Assembly: GCF_003336245.1 (NCBI RefSeq) | Contig: NZ_QPHM01000001.1 | Span: forward strand, 2,484,113-2,548,112 | Reading direction: 5' to 3' | DNA: 64,000 nucleotides | Source of the DNA: Haloplanus salinus | GTDB taxonomy: Archaea > Halobacteriota > Halobacteria > Halobacteriales > Haloferacaceae | In this document: piece after piece, positions 25,485 to 35,364 of the stretch | How positions within the stretch are numbered: position 1 is the first letter of the stretch | How the letters are laid out: every line of letters begins with the position of its first letter | Translations under genes and position numbers: made by a program | The notes under the pieces: model-generated | Told to the model about the DNA's origin: nothing | Seen by the model: only the letters and a program-made list of their open reading frames with translations | The model's database searches: none

Positions 25485-26144
25485 CTACACCTGCTGTGCT
25501 TCCTCGTAAGGCTGGATGACGACGAACCCGTTCGACCCGGTGAACTCCATCTGGATCGATTCGCCGGAGGTCTGGCCGATCTCGATGGCCTTGTTCGTCC
25601 CCACGGACGGCGAGAGATCGGTACTCCACGCGACGGTCGCGTCGGGGTCGGTGACGACCGGCGGCGACAACACCAGCGGGTCGCCGTGGGTCGTGATGGC
25701 GACCTGTCCGGGGCCGCCGAGGTGGACGTTCGTCAGCCCCCCGGCCGCGGCCTCCGAGATGCCGCCGATGGTGGTGATCTCGTAGTCGACGGTCGACCCG
25801 AACGCGAGGACGTCGCTGCCGTTGACCGAGATGGACTCCCCCCCGTCGAGGTCGAGTATCTGCACCTTCTTGCCCCGGTCGGCGACGTAGAGGTGCCCTT
25901 GCCCTTCGGCCTCCATGACCGGCGTCCCTTCGCTCGACACCGCCTCCTTGACGAAGCCGGTCAGTCCCCCTTCAGCCGAGGACTTCCCCGTGAACGTCAT
26001 CTCGCCGGTGTAGCCGATCATCGACCCGGCCCTGACCATCACCGTGCCGTCGACCGGCACGTCCAGCAGTCGCTTGTTCTCCAGTTGGAAGCCGTCGCCG
26101 CCCTCCGCGGGCGCGTTGGCTCGCGTGAACTCGTCGATATCCAT
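25485..26144 (-). CDS. AIM24 family protein
   Basis: A 219-residue protein of the AIM24/TIGR00266 family, built of repeated beta-strands (VPVDGTVMVRAGSMIGYTG; GHLYVADRGKKVQILDL). It has no signal or membrane segment. The family role is poorly known; a mitochondrial homologue helps membrane architecture. ATG at 26144 chosen over upstream candidates because homology begins there. Confidence 0.85.
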   Translation of the reverse strand: MDIDEFTRANAPAEGGDGFQLENKRLLDVPVDGTVMVRAGSMIGYTGEMTFTGKSSAEGGLTGFVKEAVSSEGTPVMEAEGQGHLYVADRGKKVQILDLDGGESISVNGSDVLAFGSTVDYEITTIGGISEAAAGGLTNVHLGGPGQVAITTHGDPLVLSPPVVTDPDATVAWSTDLSPSVGTNKAIEIGQTSGESIQMEFTGSNGFVVIQPYEEAQQV

Positions 26145-26262
26145 GCGTACACGTCGAGCGTCGGCCGGCAGCAATATATACGCCCCGTAGACTCAAATCC
26201 GGATTTGTGAAACCGGGCGGTGCGCCCCGAGCTTTTTTGCATCGCGACTCGCTTCGGTGACG

Positions 26263-26709
26263 ATGCCCGCTCCCAGCCCCCTCGACCACGTCGTCCCGAC
26301 CGACGCCGACTACCCGGACGGTGTCTACCGCGTCGTCGGAACGGGCGACGGGACGGTAACGCTCCTCCGGGTCACCGACGCCGCCGGGCGCCGCGCCCAC
26401 ACGGGCGAACTCGTCAGCGTCGACGCCGACACACTCGACGAGTTCACTACGGTCGACCCACCGACCACCGACCGGTCGCTCGGGACCGTCGTCGCGTCGT
26501 CGCTGGCGACGGGCTACTGGTCCGTCCGGGCGTTCGGCGGCGAACTGCGAGCGCACCCCCGCCCTACCGTCGTCGCCGTCGCCACCGCCCTGGTCGGCGC
26601 CGTCGGCGACGCGACCACGTCGCTCCCCGGCATCCTGGCCGGCGGCCTCCTCTTCGCCGGGTGCCTCGCTCTCGCCTACGTCGGCGGCGGCCGGTTGTCG
26701 ACCCGGTAG
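26263..26709 (+). CDS. Membrane-anchored protein, function unknown
   Basis: A 148-residue protein. The first 85 residues are a soluble domain (DGVYRVVGTGDGTVTLLRVTD). The C-terminal part has two hydrophobic segments. I do not recognise a family. Start at the ATG at 26263, two codons after a GTG. It is divergent from the AIM24 gene. Confidence 0.7.
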   Translation: MPAPSPLDHVVPTDADYPDGVYRVVGTGDGTVTLLRVTDAAGRRAHTGELVSVDADTLDEFTTVDPPTTDRSLGTVVASSLATGYWSVRAFGGELRAHPRPTVVAVATALVGAVGDATTSLPGILAGGLLFAGCLALAYVGGGRLSTR

Positions 26710-26961
26710 CGTGTGGCGACATTCGAGACCGAACGGCATCGCGGTGACGGGCACGGGCTATCGGCCGCTCGTCCGAGGCGCACGACACGGGCCGCCCTCC
26801 CGCTTCGGTCGTCGTCCCGAGCCCCGGCCACTGGTGCCGTCCCGCTCCGGCGCCGAGCGCGGCCCCACCGTTTCGCTTTGGAATCGAAAGTAGAGTGGGC
26901 GAAAAACCACGCTTTCCGAGGAGCAAGTGAACTAAGTGGGGACCACGTAGCGTGACGCAAG

Positions 26962-29559
26962 ATGGAAACACGCACGACGTACCTCGACATCACGGGGATG
27001 TCTTGTGCCAACTGTTCGGCGACGGTCGAGGACGCGGTTACGGCGCTCGACGGCGTGACGGACGTGTCGGTCAATTTCGCTACCGACGAGGGCACCGTCG
27101 AGTACGACCCCGGGACGACGACGCTCGGGGCTATCGTCGCGGCGGTCGAGGACGCGGGCTACGGCGTGGTCACCGAGTCCGTTACTATCGCGATCACCGA
27201 CATGACGTGTGCGAACTGCGCGGACGCGAACGAGACGGCGCTCGCCTCCGTCGAGGGGGTCGTCGACGCCGAGGTGAACTACGCCACCGACGAGGCGCGG
27301 GTCACCGTCCTCCCCGGCGACGTGTCGACCGACGCGCTCTACGACGCCGTCGAGGACGCGGGCTACTCGCCGGTTCGCGAGGACGGCGGCGCCGACTCCG
27401 GCAGCACCGACGCGCGCGACGCCGCCCGCCGGGCCGAGATTCGGAAGCAGCGCCGGCTGACGCTGTTCGGCGCGGTGCTTTCGGCGCCGCTGCTCCTCTT
27501 CATCGCCGAGAAACTCCTGCTTGGCGGCGGGATCCTCCCCGACCGGATCGTCGGCGTCGAGTTCGGCTGGGTCGAGTTCCTGCTCGCGACGCCGGTGCAG
27601 GCCGTCCTCGGCCGGTCGTTCTACCGGAACTCCTACACGGCGCTCGTGAAGAACCGCCGTGCCAACATGGACGTCCTGATCGCGCTGGGGTCGTCGACGG
27701 CTTACGCCTACTCCGTGGCCGTCCTCCTCGGCGCCATCGCCGGGAGCCTCTACTTCGACACCGCGGCGCTCATCCTCGTGTTCATCACGCTCGGCAACTA
27801 CCTCGAAGCCCGGTCGAAGGGGCAGGCCGGCGAGGCCCTGCGGAAACTGCTGGAGATGGAGGCCGATACGGCGACGCTCGTCGACGACGACGGCACCGAG
27901 CGGGCGGTCCCCCTCGACGACGTCGCGGTGGGTGACCGGCTGAAGGTCCGCCCCGGGGAGAAGATTCCGACCGACGGCGTCGTCGTCTCCGGCCAGTCGG
28001 CGGTCGACGAGTCGACGCTCACCGGCGAGTCCGTCCCCGTGGAAAAAAGCGAGGGCGACGAGGTGGTCGGGTCGACGATCAACGAGAACGGCGTTCTGGT
28101 CGTCGAGGCGACGAAGGTGGGCGAGGACACGGCGCTCCAGGGTATCGTCCGGACGGTCAGCGAGGCCCAATCCCGCCAGCCGGAGATTCAGAACCTCGCC
28201 GATCGCATCTCGGCGTACTTCGTCCCTGCCGTCATCGCCAACGCCGTCCTCTGGGGCGTCGTCTGGTATCTCGCCCCCGAGACACTCGCCGGATTCGTCT
28301 CGTGGCTCCCGCTGTGGGGCCCCGTGGCGGGCGGCCCTGCCGTCGTCGGCGGCACCGTCTCGGCCTTCGAGTTCGCCGTCGTCGTCTTCGCCTCCGCCGT
28401 CCTCATCGCCTGTCCGTGTGCCCTCGGTCTCGCCACCCCGGCGGCGACGATGGTCGGGACCACGATTGGCGCGCGGAACGGCGTGCTGTTCAAGGGCGGC
28501 GACGTGCTCGAACGCGCGAAGGACGTCGACACGGTGGTCTTCGACAAGACGGGGACGCTCACCGACGGCGAGATGGAACTGACCGACGTGGTCGTCGTCG
28601 CCGGCGCCGCCGACGGCGGCGCGCTCGCGCCCTCGCCGCCCCTCACCGACGACGAGGTGCTCCGCCTCGCTGCGACGGCCGAACGCGGGAGCGAACACCC
28701 CCTCGCCCGCGCCGTCGTCGACGGGGCGCGGGCCCGCGGTATCGACGTCGGCGGCGCCGAGGACTTCGAGAACGTCCCCGGGCACGGCGTTCGAGCGACG
28801 GTCGACGGCGAGGCGGTGCTCGTCGGCAACCGCAAACTCCTCCGCGACGAGGGGATCGACCCCTCGCCCGCGGCGGAGACGATGGAACGACTCGAATCGG
28901 AGGGCAAGACGGCGATGCTGGTGGCACGCGTGCCCGCCGACGCGGCCGACGGTGCGGGGGAACTCGTCGGCGTCGTCGCGACCGCGGACACGGTGAAAGG
29001 GAGCTCGAAGGCGGCGGTGAGCGCGCTCCGTGACCGCGGCGTCGACGTGATGCTGCTCACCGGCGACAACGAGCGCACCGCCCGCGCCGTGGCCGAAGCG
29101 GTGGGGATCGACCCCGCGAACGTCCGTGCGGAGGTGCTTCCCGAGGACAAATCCGACGCCGTCGAGGCGATTCAGGACGAGGGCCGGCGGGTGATGATGG
29201 TCGGCGACGGCGTCAACGACGCCCCCGCCCTCGCCGTGGCCTACGTCGGCTGTGCCATCGGCTCGGGAACGGACGTGGCCATCGAGGCGGCGGACGTGAC
29301 GCTGATGCGTGACGACCCGCTGGACGTGGCAAAGGCCATTCGCGTCTCCGACGCGACGCTCGCGAAGGTCCAACAGAACCTCGTGTGGGCGCTCGGCTAC
29401 AACACCGCGATGATCCCGCTGGCGTCGCTCGGCCTGCTCCAACCGGTCCTCGCCGCGGGCGCGATGGCCGTCTCCAGCGTCTCGGTGCTCGCAAACAGCC
29501 TGCTGTTCCGGCAGTACACCCCGGATCACGACTACGAACTCCTCGGGCGCCTGCGCTGA
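26962..29559 (+). CDS. copA: Copper-translocating P-type ATPase
   Basis: An 865-residue P1B-type ATPase that exports Cu(I) across the membrane. Two N-terminal heavy-metal domains carry GMSCANC (12-18) and DMTCANC (80-86). The channel has the CPC motif at 484-486. The phosphorylated Asp is D528 in DKTGT. TGES and GDGVNDAP motifs are present. The 252 bases upstream show no metallochaperone or regulator gene. The stop codon TGA abuts an 81-bp palindromic element. Confidence 0.95.
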   Translation: METRTTYLDITGMSCANCSATVEDAVTALDGVTDVSVNFATDEGTVEYDPGTTTLGAIVAAVEDAGYGVVTESVTIAITDMTCANCADANETALASVEGVVDAEVNYATDEARVTVLPGDVSTDALYDAVEDAGYSPVREDGGADSGSTDARDAARRAEIRKQRRLTLFGAVLSAPLLLFIAEKLLLGGGILPDRIVGVEFGWVEFLLATPVQAVLGRSFYRNSYTALVKNRRANMDVLIALGSSTAYAYSVAVLLGAIAGSLYFDTAALILVFITLGNYLEARSKGQAGEALRKLLEMEADTATLVDDDGTERAVPLDDVAVGDRLKVRPGEKIPTDGVVVSGQSAVDESTLTGESVPVEKSEGDEVVGSTINENGVLVVEATKVGEDTALQGIVRTVSEAQSRQPEIQNLADRISAYFVPAVIANAVLWGVVWYLAPETLAGFVSWLPLWGPVAGGPAVVGGTVSAFEFAVVVFASAVLIACPCALGLATPAATMVGTTIGARNGVLFKGGDVLERAKDVDTVVFDKTGTLTDGEMELTDVVVVAGAADGGALAPSPPLTDDEVLRLAATAERGSEHPLARAVVDGARARGIDVGGAEDFENVPGHGVRATVDGEAVLVGNRKLLRDEGIDPSPAAETMERLESEGKTAMLVARVPADAADGAGELVGVVATADTVKGSSKAAVSALRDRGVDVMLLTGDNERTARAVAEAVGIDPANVRAEVLPEDKSDAVEAIQDEGRRVMMVGDGVNDAPALAVAYVGCAIGSGTDVAIEAADVTLMRDDPLDVAKAIRVSDATLAKVQQNLVWALGYNTAMIPLASLGLLQPVLAAGAMAVSSVSVLANSLLFRQYTPDHDYELLGRLR

Positions 29560-29640
29560 TACGGTTTACTGTAAGTCGTTACCGGTGGGTCGCCGAGGCG
29601 GTCCGGGCGACCCACCGGTGAACAGTTACAGTAATCCGTA
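29560..29640. repeat. 81-bp palindromic element after copA
   Basis: Inner arms ACCGGTGGGTCGCC (29581-29594) and its perfect complement (29606-29619) flank an 11-base loop. Outer arms TACGGTTTACTGTAA and TTACAGTAATCCGTA extend the symmetry to both ends. TGA occurs directly on both sides (29557-29559, the copA stop, and 29641-29643), a possible 3-bp target duplication. It looks like a tiny MITE-type element or a strong terminator hairpin. Confidence 0.7.
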
Positions 29641-29688
29641 TGACGCGGACCCCGCAGTCTCTTTAGCTCCCCCGTCGAAGGCGCTCGT

Positions 29689-30195
29689 ATGGTACTCAGA
29701 AGCCTCGATGGGGTCGCACCCGCCGTTCACGAAGACGCCTACGTCGACGACGACGCCGTCGTCGTCGGCGACGTGACGATCGAACGCGACGCGTCGATCT
29801 GGCCGAACACGTCGATCCGCGGCGACTCACACCCGATCGTCGTCGGCGCCGAGTCGAACGTGCAGGACAACGCCGTCCTCCACGAGGACGCCGTCCTCGG
29901 CCCCCGGGTCACCGTCGGACACACCGCCATCGTCCACGCCGCGACGGTGGAGGAGGAGGCGCTGATCGGGATGGGCGCCATCGTCCTCGACGACGCCACG
30001 ATCGGCGAGGGGGCCATCGTCGCCGCCGGGAGCGTCGTCACCGGTGGGACGGAGGTGCCACCCGGGACGCTGGTCGCCGGCACGCCCGCCGAGGTGGTCA
30101 AGGAGGTCGACGGCGACATGGGCGCCGTCGCCGCCGACGAGTACGTGAAGCGGGGCGCGCAGTACGCGGAGTCCTCGCGGGTCGTCGACGAGTAA
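29689..30195 (+). CDS. Gamma-carbonic-anhydrase-like hexapeptide-repeat protein
   Basis: A 168-residue left-handed beta-helix protein of the gamma-CA/YrdA group. Hexapeptide repeats fill the middle. Candidate zinc-binding histidines are in RGDSHPIVVG, VGHTAIVH and VLHED. Such proteins may hydrate CO2 or be catalytically silent. Possible role in bicarbonate supply. The acyl-CoA synthetase gene converges on it with one base between. Confidence 0.85.
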   Translation: MVLRSLDGVAPAVHEDAYVDDDAVVVGDVTIERDASIWPNTSIRGDSHPIVVGAESNVQDNAVLHEDAVLGPRVTVGHTAIVHAATVEEEALIGMGAIVLDDATIGEGAIVAAGSVVTGGTEVPPGTLVAGTPAEVVKEVDGDMGAVAADEYVKRGAQYAESSRVVDE

Positions 30196-30196
30196 C

Positions 30197-31810
30197 CTAC
30201 CCCTCGCCCACCATCCGATCCTCGTCTTCCCACTCCTTCGACCGGAGTTCGTACTTCTGGACCTTCCCCGTCGCCGTGGTGGGGAGGGCGTCGACGAACT
30301 CGACCTGTTTGAGCGCCTTGAACCCCGCGAGTCGGTCGCGGGTGAACGCGATCAGGTCGCCGGCGGTGACCCCGGGGTCGTCGGGGTTCCCGTTCGCGGG
30401 GACGACGAACGCCTTCGGCTCCTCGCCCCACTGCTCGCTCGGCGCGGGGACGACCGCCACGCTCCCGACCGCCTCGTGGTCGAACAGCGTGTCCTCGAGT
30501 TCGATGCTGGAGACGTTCTCCCCGCCGGTGATGATGATGTCCTTCTTCCGATCCTGAATCGAGATCATGCCGTTCTCGTCGACGGTGGCGAGGTCGCCCA
30601 TGTGGTAGTAGCCCTCGGTTCGTTCGGAGAACGCCTTCGCGGTCGCTTCGGGCTGCTCCCAGTACCCCTCCATCACCTGGTTGCCACGGACGACCACCTC
30701 GCCGATGGTTTCGTCGTCGCGGGGTACGTCCTCGCCGTCCTCGTCGACGACGCGGAGTTCGGTGCCGAGGAAGCCGAGGCCCTGTCGCTTCTTGACCCGG
30801 AACCGCCCACGGTCGTCGTCGTCGAACATACGACGGGCGTCGGAGGTAGTGACGAGCGGCCCCGTTTCGGTGGCGCCGTAGACGTGTTTGAGATACCAGC
30901 CGAACTCGTCCTCGACGGTGCGGATGGTCGCCTCCGGCGGCGCCGACCCCGCGGTGGCGATGCGCACGTCGTTCTCGCCCTGTGTGGGCACGTCGTGGTC
31001 GTCGTAGTAGTCGATCAACATGTTGAGCACCGTCGGTGCGCCACAGAGGTAAGAGACGTTCTCCCGGACGACGGTGTCGAAGAGCCACTCGGCGTCGACG
31101 CCGCGGGCACAGACGTGTTTCGCGCCCAGTCCCGTGATGGCGTAGATGTGCCCCCAGCCGTTGACGTGGAACATGGGGAGCGTCCAGAGGTAGACGTCGT
31201 CGTCGCGGATGTCCTGATGGATCGCCGTGAGATAGGCGTGGAGGGTCTCACAACGGTGGGTGCGCATCACGCCTTTCGGATCGCCGGTGGTGCCCGAGGT
31301 GTAGTTGATGCTGATGACTTCGTCCTCGTCCATCCCGGGGCGGTCGTAGTCGGGACCCGCCGCCTCGACGACGGCGTCGAACCCCTCCCAGTCGCCCTCG
31401 ACGGCGTCGGGGTCGTTCGTGACGAACGTCTCGGTCGGCACCGAATCGCGGATGGCTTCGACCTTCCCCGCGTAGTCGTAGTCGGCGTAGATGGCGTCGA
31501 CGCCGGCGTCGTCGAGGATGTACTCGAAGTCGTCGGGCGTCAGCCGGTAGTTGAGGGGGGTGTGGACCGCCCCACACTGCATGATCCCGTACGCGGCTTC
31601 GAGATGATAGTGTGTGTTCGGATCGAGCACCGCCACCCGGTCGCCCTTCTCGACCCCGCGGGACTGGAGGAACGCGGCGAACCGATCCGCCCGCTCGCCG
31701 AGTTCGTCGTAGGTGTACCGGTCCCCGGTCGTCGCCACGACGGCCTCGTCGTCGCCGTAGTATTCGCGGGCCCTGTCGAGGAAATCCGTCACCAGGAGCG
31801 GTTTCTGCAT
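30197..31810 (-). CDS. AMP-forming acyl-CoA synthetase
   Basis: A 537-residue ANL-superfamily enzyme that activates a carboxylic acid with ATP and CoA. The P-loop-like motif is TSGTTGDPKG; YGATE and the GYYHMGD motif follow; the C-terminal catalytic Lys is in TATGKVQKYEL. Medium- or long-chain fatty acids are likely substrates. ATG at 31810; the in-frame ATG at 31837 would add nine residues. Confidence 0.92.
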   Translation of the reverse strand: MQKPLLVTDFLDRAREYYGDDEAVVATTGDRYTYDELGERADRFAAFLQSRGVEKGDRVAVLDPNTHYHLEAAYGIMQCGAVHTPLNYRLTPDDFEYILDDAGVDAIYADYDYAGKVEAIRDSVPTETFVTNDPDAVEGDWEGFDAVVEAAGPDYDRPGMDEDEVISINYTSGTTGDPKGVMRTHRCETLHAYLTAIHQDIRDDDVYLWTLPMFHVNGWGHIYAITGLGAKHVCARGVDAEWLFDTVVRENVSYLCGAPTVLNMLIDYYDDHDVPTQGENDVRIATAGSAPPEATIRTVEDEFGWYLKHVYGATETGPLVTTSDARRMFDDDDRGRFRVKKRQGLGFLGTELRVVDEDGEDVPRDDETIGEVVVRGNQVMEGYWEQPEATAKAFSERTEGYYHMGDLATVDENGMISIQDRKKDIIITGGENVSSIELEDTLFDHEAVGSVAVVPAPSEQWGEEPKAFVVPANGNPDDPGVTAGDLIAFTRDRLAGFKALKQVEFVDALPTTATGKVQKYELRSKEWEDEDRMVGEG

Positions 31811-31974
31811 GGCCACAAGGTGTCCGCCGGAGTTCATAATTGTTTTTGTGAACGGTCTCCGCGGTGAACAGTGATATAGTGTGACACGTACCCACAGGTT
31901 GAAGACGGTCGGGGGCGGAGTAGGCTGCGAGCCAGCCGGATCGACCGACGGTGCGGCGATCCAGGCCACCCATC

Positions 31975-32157
31975 ATGAGCGATACGAGCGACACCCGATC
32001 CCGACTCGACCGTGCACAGCGACGCGAACTACGCAACCTCGGCTGGCGGTGGCTCGGTCGCCGTCGGGCGAAACGGCCCCGATCCATCGACCGTCGACAC
32101 CTCGTCGACGCCGATATCGAGGAGACGGCGCTCGTCGACTTAGAGGCGCGCGTCTAA
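31975..32157 (+). CDS. Small basic-N-terminus protein, unknown
   Basis: A 60-residue protein rich in arginine (RAQRRELRNLGWRWLGRRRA) with an acidic C-terminus. Its stop overlaps by four bases the stop of the convergent cupin gene. No known motif. Length and charge pattern fit a small haloarchaeal conserved protein, but I cannot name it. Confidence 0.55.
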   Translation: MSDTSDTRSRLDRAQRRELRNLGWRWLGRRRAKRPRSIDRRHLVDADIEETALVDLEARV

Positions 32158-32468
32158 GCCGCGCCGGCGACGACGAACAGCGAGTCGGCGTCGGCGTCGA
32201 TCCGTCGCGTCGCCGTGGGGTCGACGCGGAGGGCGTCGCCGGCCGACATCGACACCGTCTCGTCCCCGACCGTGACGGTCGCTTCGCCCTCGACGAGGGC
32301 GTACACCTCCTGTCCGTCGGCGGCGTGGTCGTGTGCCTCCCCGCTCCAGCCCGCCTCGACGTCCAGCACCGAGACTCCGAGGGTCGAACAGCCGAGGGCG
32401 TCGTGCAGGAAGTGGCGTCCGCCGCCGACCGGATCGACGTCGTCGTACTCGACCACGGAGTGTGGCAT
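32154..32468 (-). CDS. Cupin-domain protein
   Basis: A 104-residue single-domain cupin. The metal-binding motif GEAHDHAADGQEVYALVEG shows the G(X)5HXH(X)3-4E pattern, followed by the second motif with GDALRVDPTATRRI. Ligand unknown. It follows the antiporter genes on the same strand. Confidence 0.85.
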   Translation of the reverse strand: MPHSVVEYDDVDPVGGGRHFLHDALGCSTLGVSVLDVEAGWSGEAHDHAADGQEVYALVEGEATVTVGDETVSMSAGDALRVDPTATRRIDADADSLFVVAGAA

Positions 32469-32495
32469 ACCCGGTCGGCCGCGGGCGACAAGAAC

Positions 32496-32984
32496 CTACA
32501 CCGACGCCGGTTCGACCAGCGCGTCGAGGTCGGCCTGTTCCTCCCGCGTCCCCACCGCCACCAGCAGGTCGCCGGGTTCGAGCTCCGTCTCGGGCGGCGG
32601 GTTGGAGACCGTCTCCTCGCCGCGCTGGATCGCGATGATCGAGGCGCCCGTCTCGGTCCGGATCCGCGACTCCCCGAGCGTCGTGCCCGCGACCGGGGAG
32701 TCGTCGACCACCTCGACCCACTCGATGATGGCGTCGCCGAGGGGCACCGACAGGGAGTCCACGTCGACCGACTCGAAGTACGCCCCTTCGAGGATCGACC
32801 CGAGCCGGTTGGCCTGTTCGCCCTTCAGATCCAGAATCTTTTCGCCGTCGGCGTCCGGCCCGTCCCGGCGGAAGAGTTCGCACCGGCCGTCGTGGTGGAC
32901 GACGACCACCGCGCTCTTTCCGCCGGTGAGTTCGAGTTCGAACTTCCGGCCCACGCCGGGCACTTCCGACTCGTACACCCGCAT
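32496..32984 (-). CDS. TrkA-C-domain protein (KhtT-like antiporter regulator)
   Basis: A 162-residue protein with a small N-terminal domain (VYESEVPGVGRKFEL) and a C-terminal TrkA-C domain (residues about 75-160, GDLLVAVGTREEQADLDAL). It resembles KhtT, the regulatory subunit of K+/H+ antiporters, and it lies 40 bases downstream of the antiporter gene. Confidence 0.88.
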   Translation of the reverse strand: MRVYESEVPGVGRKFELELTGGKSAVVVVHHDGRCELFRRDGPDADGEKILDLKGEQANRLGSILEGAYFESVDVDSLSVPLGDAIIEWVEVVDDSPVAGTTLGESRIRTETGASIIAIQRGEETVSNPPPETELEPGDLLVAVGTREEQADLDALVEPASV

Positions 32985-33024
32985 ACGTTCACTCCACGTG
33001 GTTTCGGGTTAAACGTGTCGTCGG

Positions 33025-34221
33025 TCACGATTCGGTCGTCACGAACCGCTCGAACCAGGTCGACGTGCCCATCAGCGTCGTCCCCAGCGCGCTCATCACG
33101 AGGACGTAGCCCACGGCGGCGGCGTAGATGGTGTTGGCCGTCTCGGTGGCGAGCGTCCCGCCCGCTCCCGAGAGCGCTACCGCCGCGATGATGAGCGAGA
33201 ACTCGCCGCGGGTGACCATCGCCAACCCCACCCGGAGCGAGCGGCGGTCGTCGAGCGCGTAGGTTCGGCCGCCGAGGAAGCCACTGAGGAGTTTGGCGGG
33301 CGCCGAAACCACGACCATGACGGCGACGACGCCAGCGGCGCCGACGACCACGAACGGGTCCGTAACGAGGCCGATCCAGAAGAAGAAGACGGCCGCGAAC
33401 ACGTCGCGGAGCGACGACAGCGCGGTCTCGAGGTCGTGGACGTACTCCGTCGAACTGAACGCCATGCCGACGAAGAAGGCGGCGACGGCCTCGCTGACGC
33501 CGACGGCGAGCGCTGCCCCGGCCAGCAGGACCGTCACCCCGACCGCCCGGAGGATGAAGTACTCCGAGGACGGGGTGTCGAGGAGGCGTTCGAACAGCGT
33601 CGTCCCCGCCGCCACGAGGACGAGCAGGAGGGCGATGAAGGCGAAGGCGATGCCGACGGAGCGGGCCGCCGACCACACGTCGCCGCCGCCCGAGACCAGC
33701 GCGACCACGACGGCCAGATAGACGGCGATGACGAGGTCCTCGAAGACGAGGACGCCGAGCATGGGTGAACTCTCCGGGTTGGCGATCCACCCCAGATCGA
33801 GCAGCGACTTCGTGATGATCGCACTGGAGGAGATGTAGACCACGCCGGCGAGCAAGAGGGCGGGCAGGAGCGCACCGAAGAGATAGAAGCCGAGCGCGAG
33901 GCCGACGCCGAAGTTGACGACGAGGTCGATCACCCCTGCGCGGCCGATGCGCTCCCCGTCGGCCAGCAGGCGGTCGAGGTTGAACTCTAGGCCGAGAAAA
34001 AAGAGGAGGAAGACGATACCGAGTTCGGCGCCGACGACGACGAACTCGCTCGCCGACACTGCGGGGAGGCCGACGACGCCGAGGACGGACTCGTTCAGCC
34101 CGATGCCGGCGAGGATGTAGAACGGGATCGGCGAGAGGTCGAACCGGGCGGCGAGAAAGCCCACCGCGCCGACGGCCGCGAACATGACCCCCACCTCCAG
34201 AAGGCTCGTCTCAGCGGCCAC
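33025..34221 (-). CDS. CPA2-type cation:proton antiporter (KhtU-like)
   Basis: A 398-residue membrane protein with about 12 hydrophobic segments, of the CPA2 monovalent cation:proton antiporter family. The conserved FFLGLEFNLDRL segment is visible. With the KhtT-like protein it probably expels K+ or Na+ in exchange for protons. Start is GTG at 34221 with a GGAGG ribosome-binding sequence seven bases upstream. Confidence 0.88.
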   Translation of the reverse strand: MAAETSLLEVGVMFAAVGAVGFLAARFDLSPIPFYILAGIGLNESVLGVVGLPAVSASEFVVVGAELGIVFLLFFLGLEFNLDRLLADGERIGRAGVIDLVVNFGVGLALGFYLFGALLPALLLAGVVYISSSAIITKSLLDLGWIANPESSPMLGVLVFEDLVIAVYLAVVVALVSGGGDVWSAARSVGIAFAFIALLLVLVAAGTTLFERLLDTPSSEYFILRAVGVTVLLAGAALAVGVSEAVAAFFVGMAFSSTEYVHDLETALSSLRDVFAAVFFFWIGLVTDPFVVVGAAGVVAVMVVVSAPAKLLSGFLGGRTYALDDRRSLRVGLAMVTRGEFSLIIAAVALSGAGGTLATETANTIYAAAVGYVLVMSALGTTLMGTSTWFERFVTTES

Positions 34222-34304
34222 TGGTACCTCCGACGTCCTCGCAGTCGCCGTCCGCGCCGGTCCGTGCCGGCCGACCCACGCCCCTCCCGGCCGCCTCCGT
34301 GTCC

Positions 34305-34755
34305 ATGTCCTACGCCGACCCGTTCCAGGGGTATCAATCCCGCGCCGGGCGACACGACGAACCCTCAAACGACCGTTCGTGCCTTCACGCGGTGCCGCCG
34401 ACGTGGCGACCACGCGACGACGAGCGGATCACCACCGACCGATACGACGGCTACCAGAACTGGCGCCGTCCGCGCGAGGCGGGCGCCGCCCGCGACTTCG
34501 GGACCACGGTCACCGATCCCGACGACGTGGGTGCGGTGATCGACACCGCGGTCCGCAACGGTGCGACCGAACTCGACGACGTGTCGGTCACCCGCTCGAC
34601 CGAGCGTCGGCGGAGCCTCGAACGGCGCGCCCGGAGCGCCGCGATGGCGGACGCGGGGCACGACCAGTGCCGCGGCGGCCGACGCGAACCTCGCCGTGAC
34701 GGCGACGGTTCAGGTCGTCTACGAAGCCGAGCCACGGACGAACGCGACGGCGTAA
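34305..34755 (+). pseudogene. SIMPL (DUF541) domain gene remnant
   Basis: The frame from 34305 includes TVTDPDDVGAVIDTAVRNGATELDDVSVT, a typical SIMPL segment, then loses sense after the Ala-rich part near 34650. The end of the domain (ADANLAVTATVQVVYEAE) continues in another frame to a TAA at 34755. So the gene has a frameshift and probably an internal deletion. The N-terminal 60 residues do not look like a SIMPL start and lack a signal peptide. Confidence 0.65.
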
Positions 34756-34762
34756 TTCGGCC

Positions 34763-35281
34763 TCAGTCCAGCAGCCGGCCGTGTTCGTCGATCTCCCCGT
34801 TGCGAATACGCGTGCTGCTGATGCGCTCGCCGTCCTCGGCGACGACGAACGGCGGCGTGTGGATTTCGAGCGGCCGAAGCCCGCTCTCCCGCCGCTCGCG
34901 GTTGAGTTCGTGGGCGCGATACTGCGCTTTCGCCTCCGGCGAGGCGACGAGCGCGTCCACGTCGGCCCGCGTCGCGGCCGGGCCGCCCGTGTCGGTCAGC
35001 TCGACGACTTCGTAGGTGGCCGTGTACGCCGCCGCCGTCTCGTTCAGTTCGGCATCGAGCGCCGCCCGTCGCTCCTCGAAGGGACCGAGGAGGTCGGCGT
35101 GGGACGGATCGCTCCGCGTCCGCTTCGCGAGCGCCGTCGACGTGAGCCCGACGACGACGTGGCCGTCGCCGGGGCCGTCGTGACTCGCCGTCTGGAACGA
35201 CTCGTGGAGCAGGGCGCGATGTCCGTTGTGGATCGGCGTGAACGTGCCGCCGAGGATCACGGTTCGATCGTCGCGGCTCAT
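34763..35281 (-). CDS. coaD: Phosphopantetheine adenylyltransferase (archaeal type)
   Basis: A 172-residue nucleotidyltransferase. GGTFTPIHNGH holds the HxGH catalytic motif and ISSTRI is the second signature. It makes dephospho-CoA from 4'-phosphopantetheine and ATP. ATG at 35281 chosen because homology starts at MSRDDRTVILGG. Confidence 0.9.
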   Translation of the reverse strand: MSRDDRTVILGGTFTPIHNGHRALLHESFQTASHDGPGDGHVVVGLTSTALAKRTRSDPSHADLLGPFEERRAALDAELNETAAAYTATYEVVELTDTGGPAATRADVDALVASPEAKAQYRAHELNRERRESGLRPLEIHTPPFVVAEDGERISSTRIRNGEIDEHGRLLD

Positions 35282-35331
35282 ACACCGCCATCGGACGCGG
35301 CCGTGGTTAACGTGCCGGGTGTCGAATGACA

Positions 35332-35345
35332 AATAATTAATTAGT
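35332..35345 (+). promoter_or_regulatory. AT-rich TATA region of the UspA gene
   Basis: An AAATAATTAATTAG block lies about 20-33 bases before the ATG at 35365, fitting a TATA element for a nearly leaderless transcript. It stands out in GC-rich surroundings. Confidence 0.5.
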
Positions 35346-35364
35346 ACCCGGTTGTATCGAGGGT

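Noticed and set aside
26932-29529. 865-codon minus-strand frame opposite copA
   Set aside because: Same length as copA on the other strand, no domain pattern; a typical shadow frame in high-GC haloarchaeal DNA.
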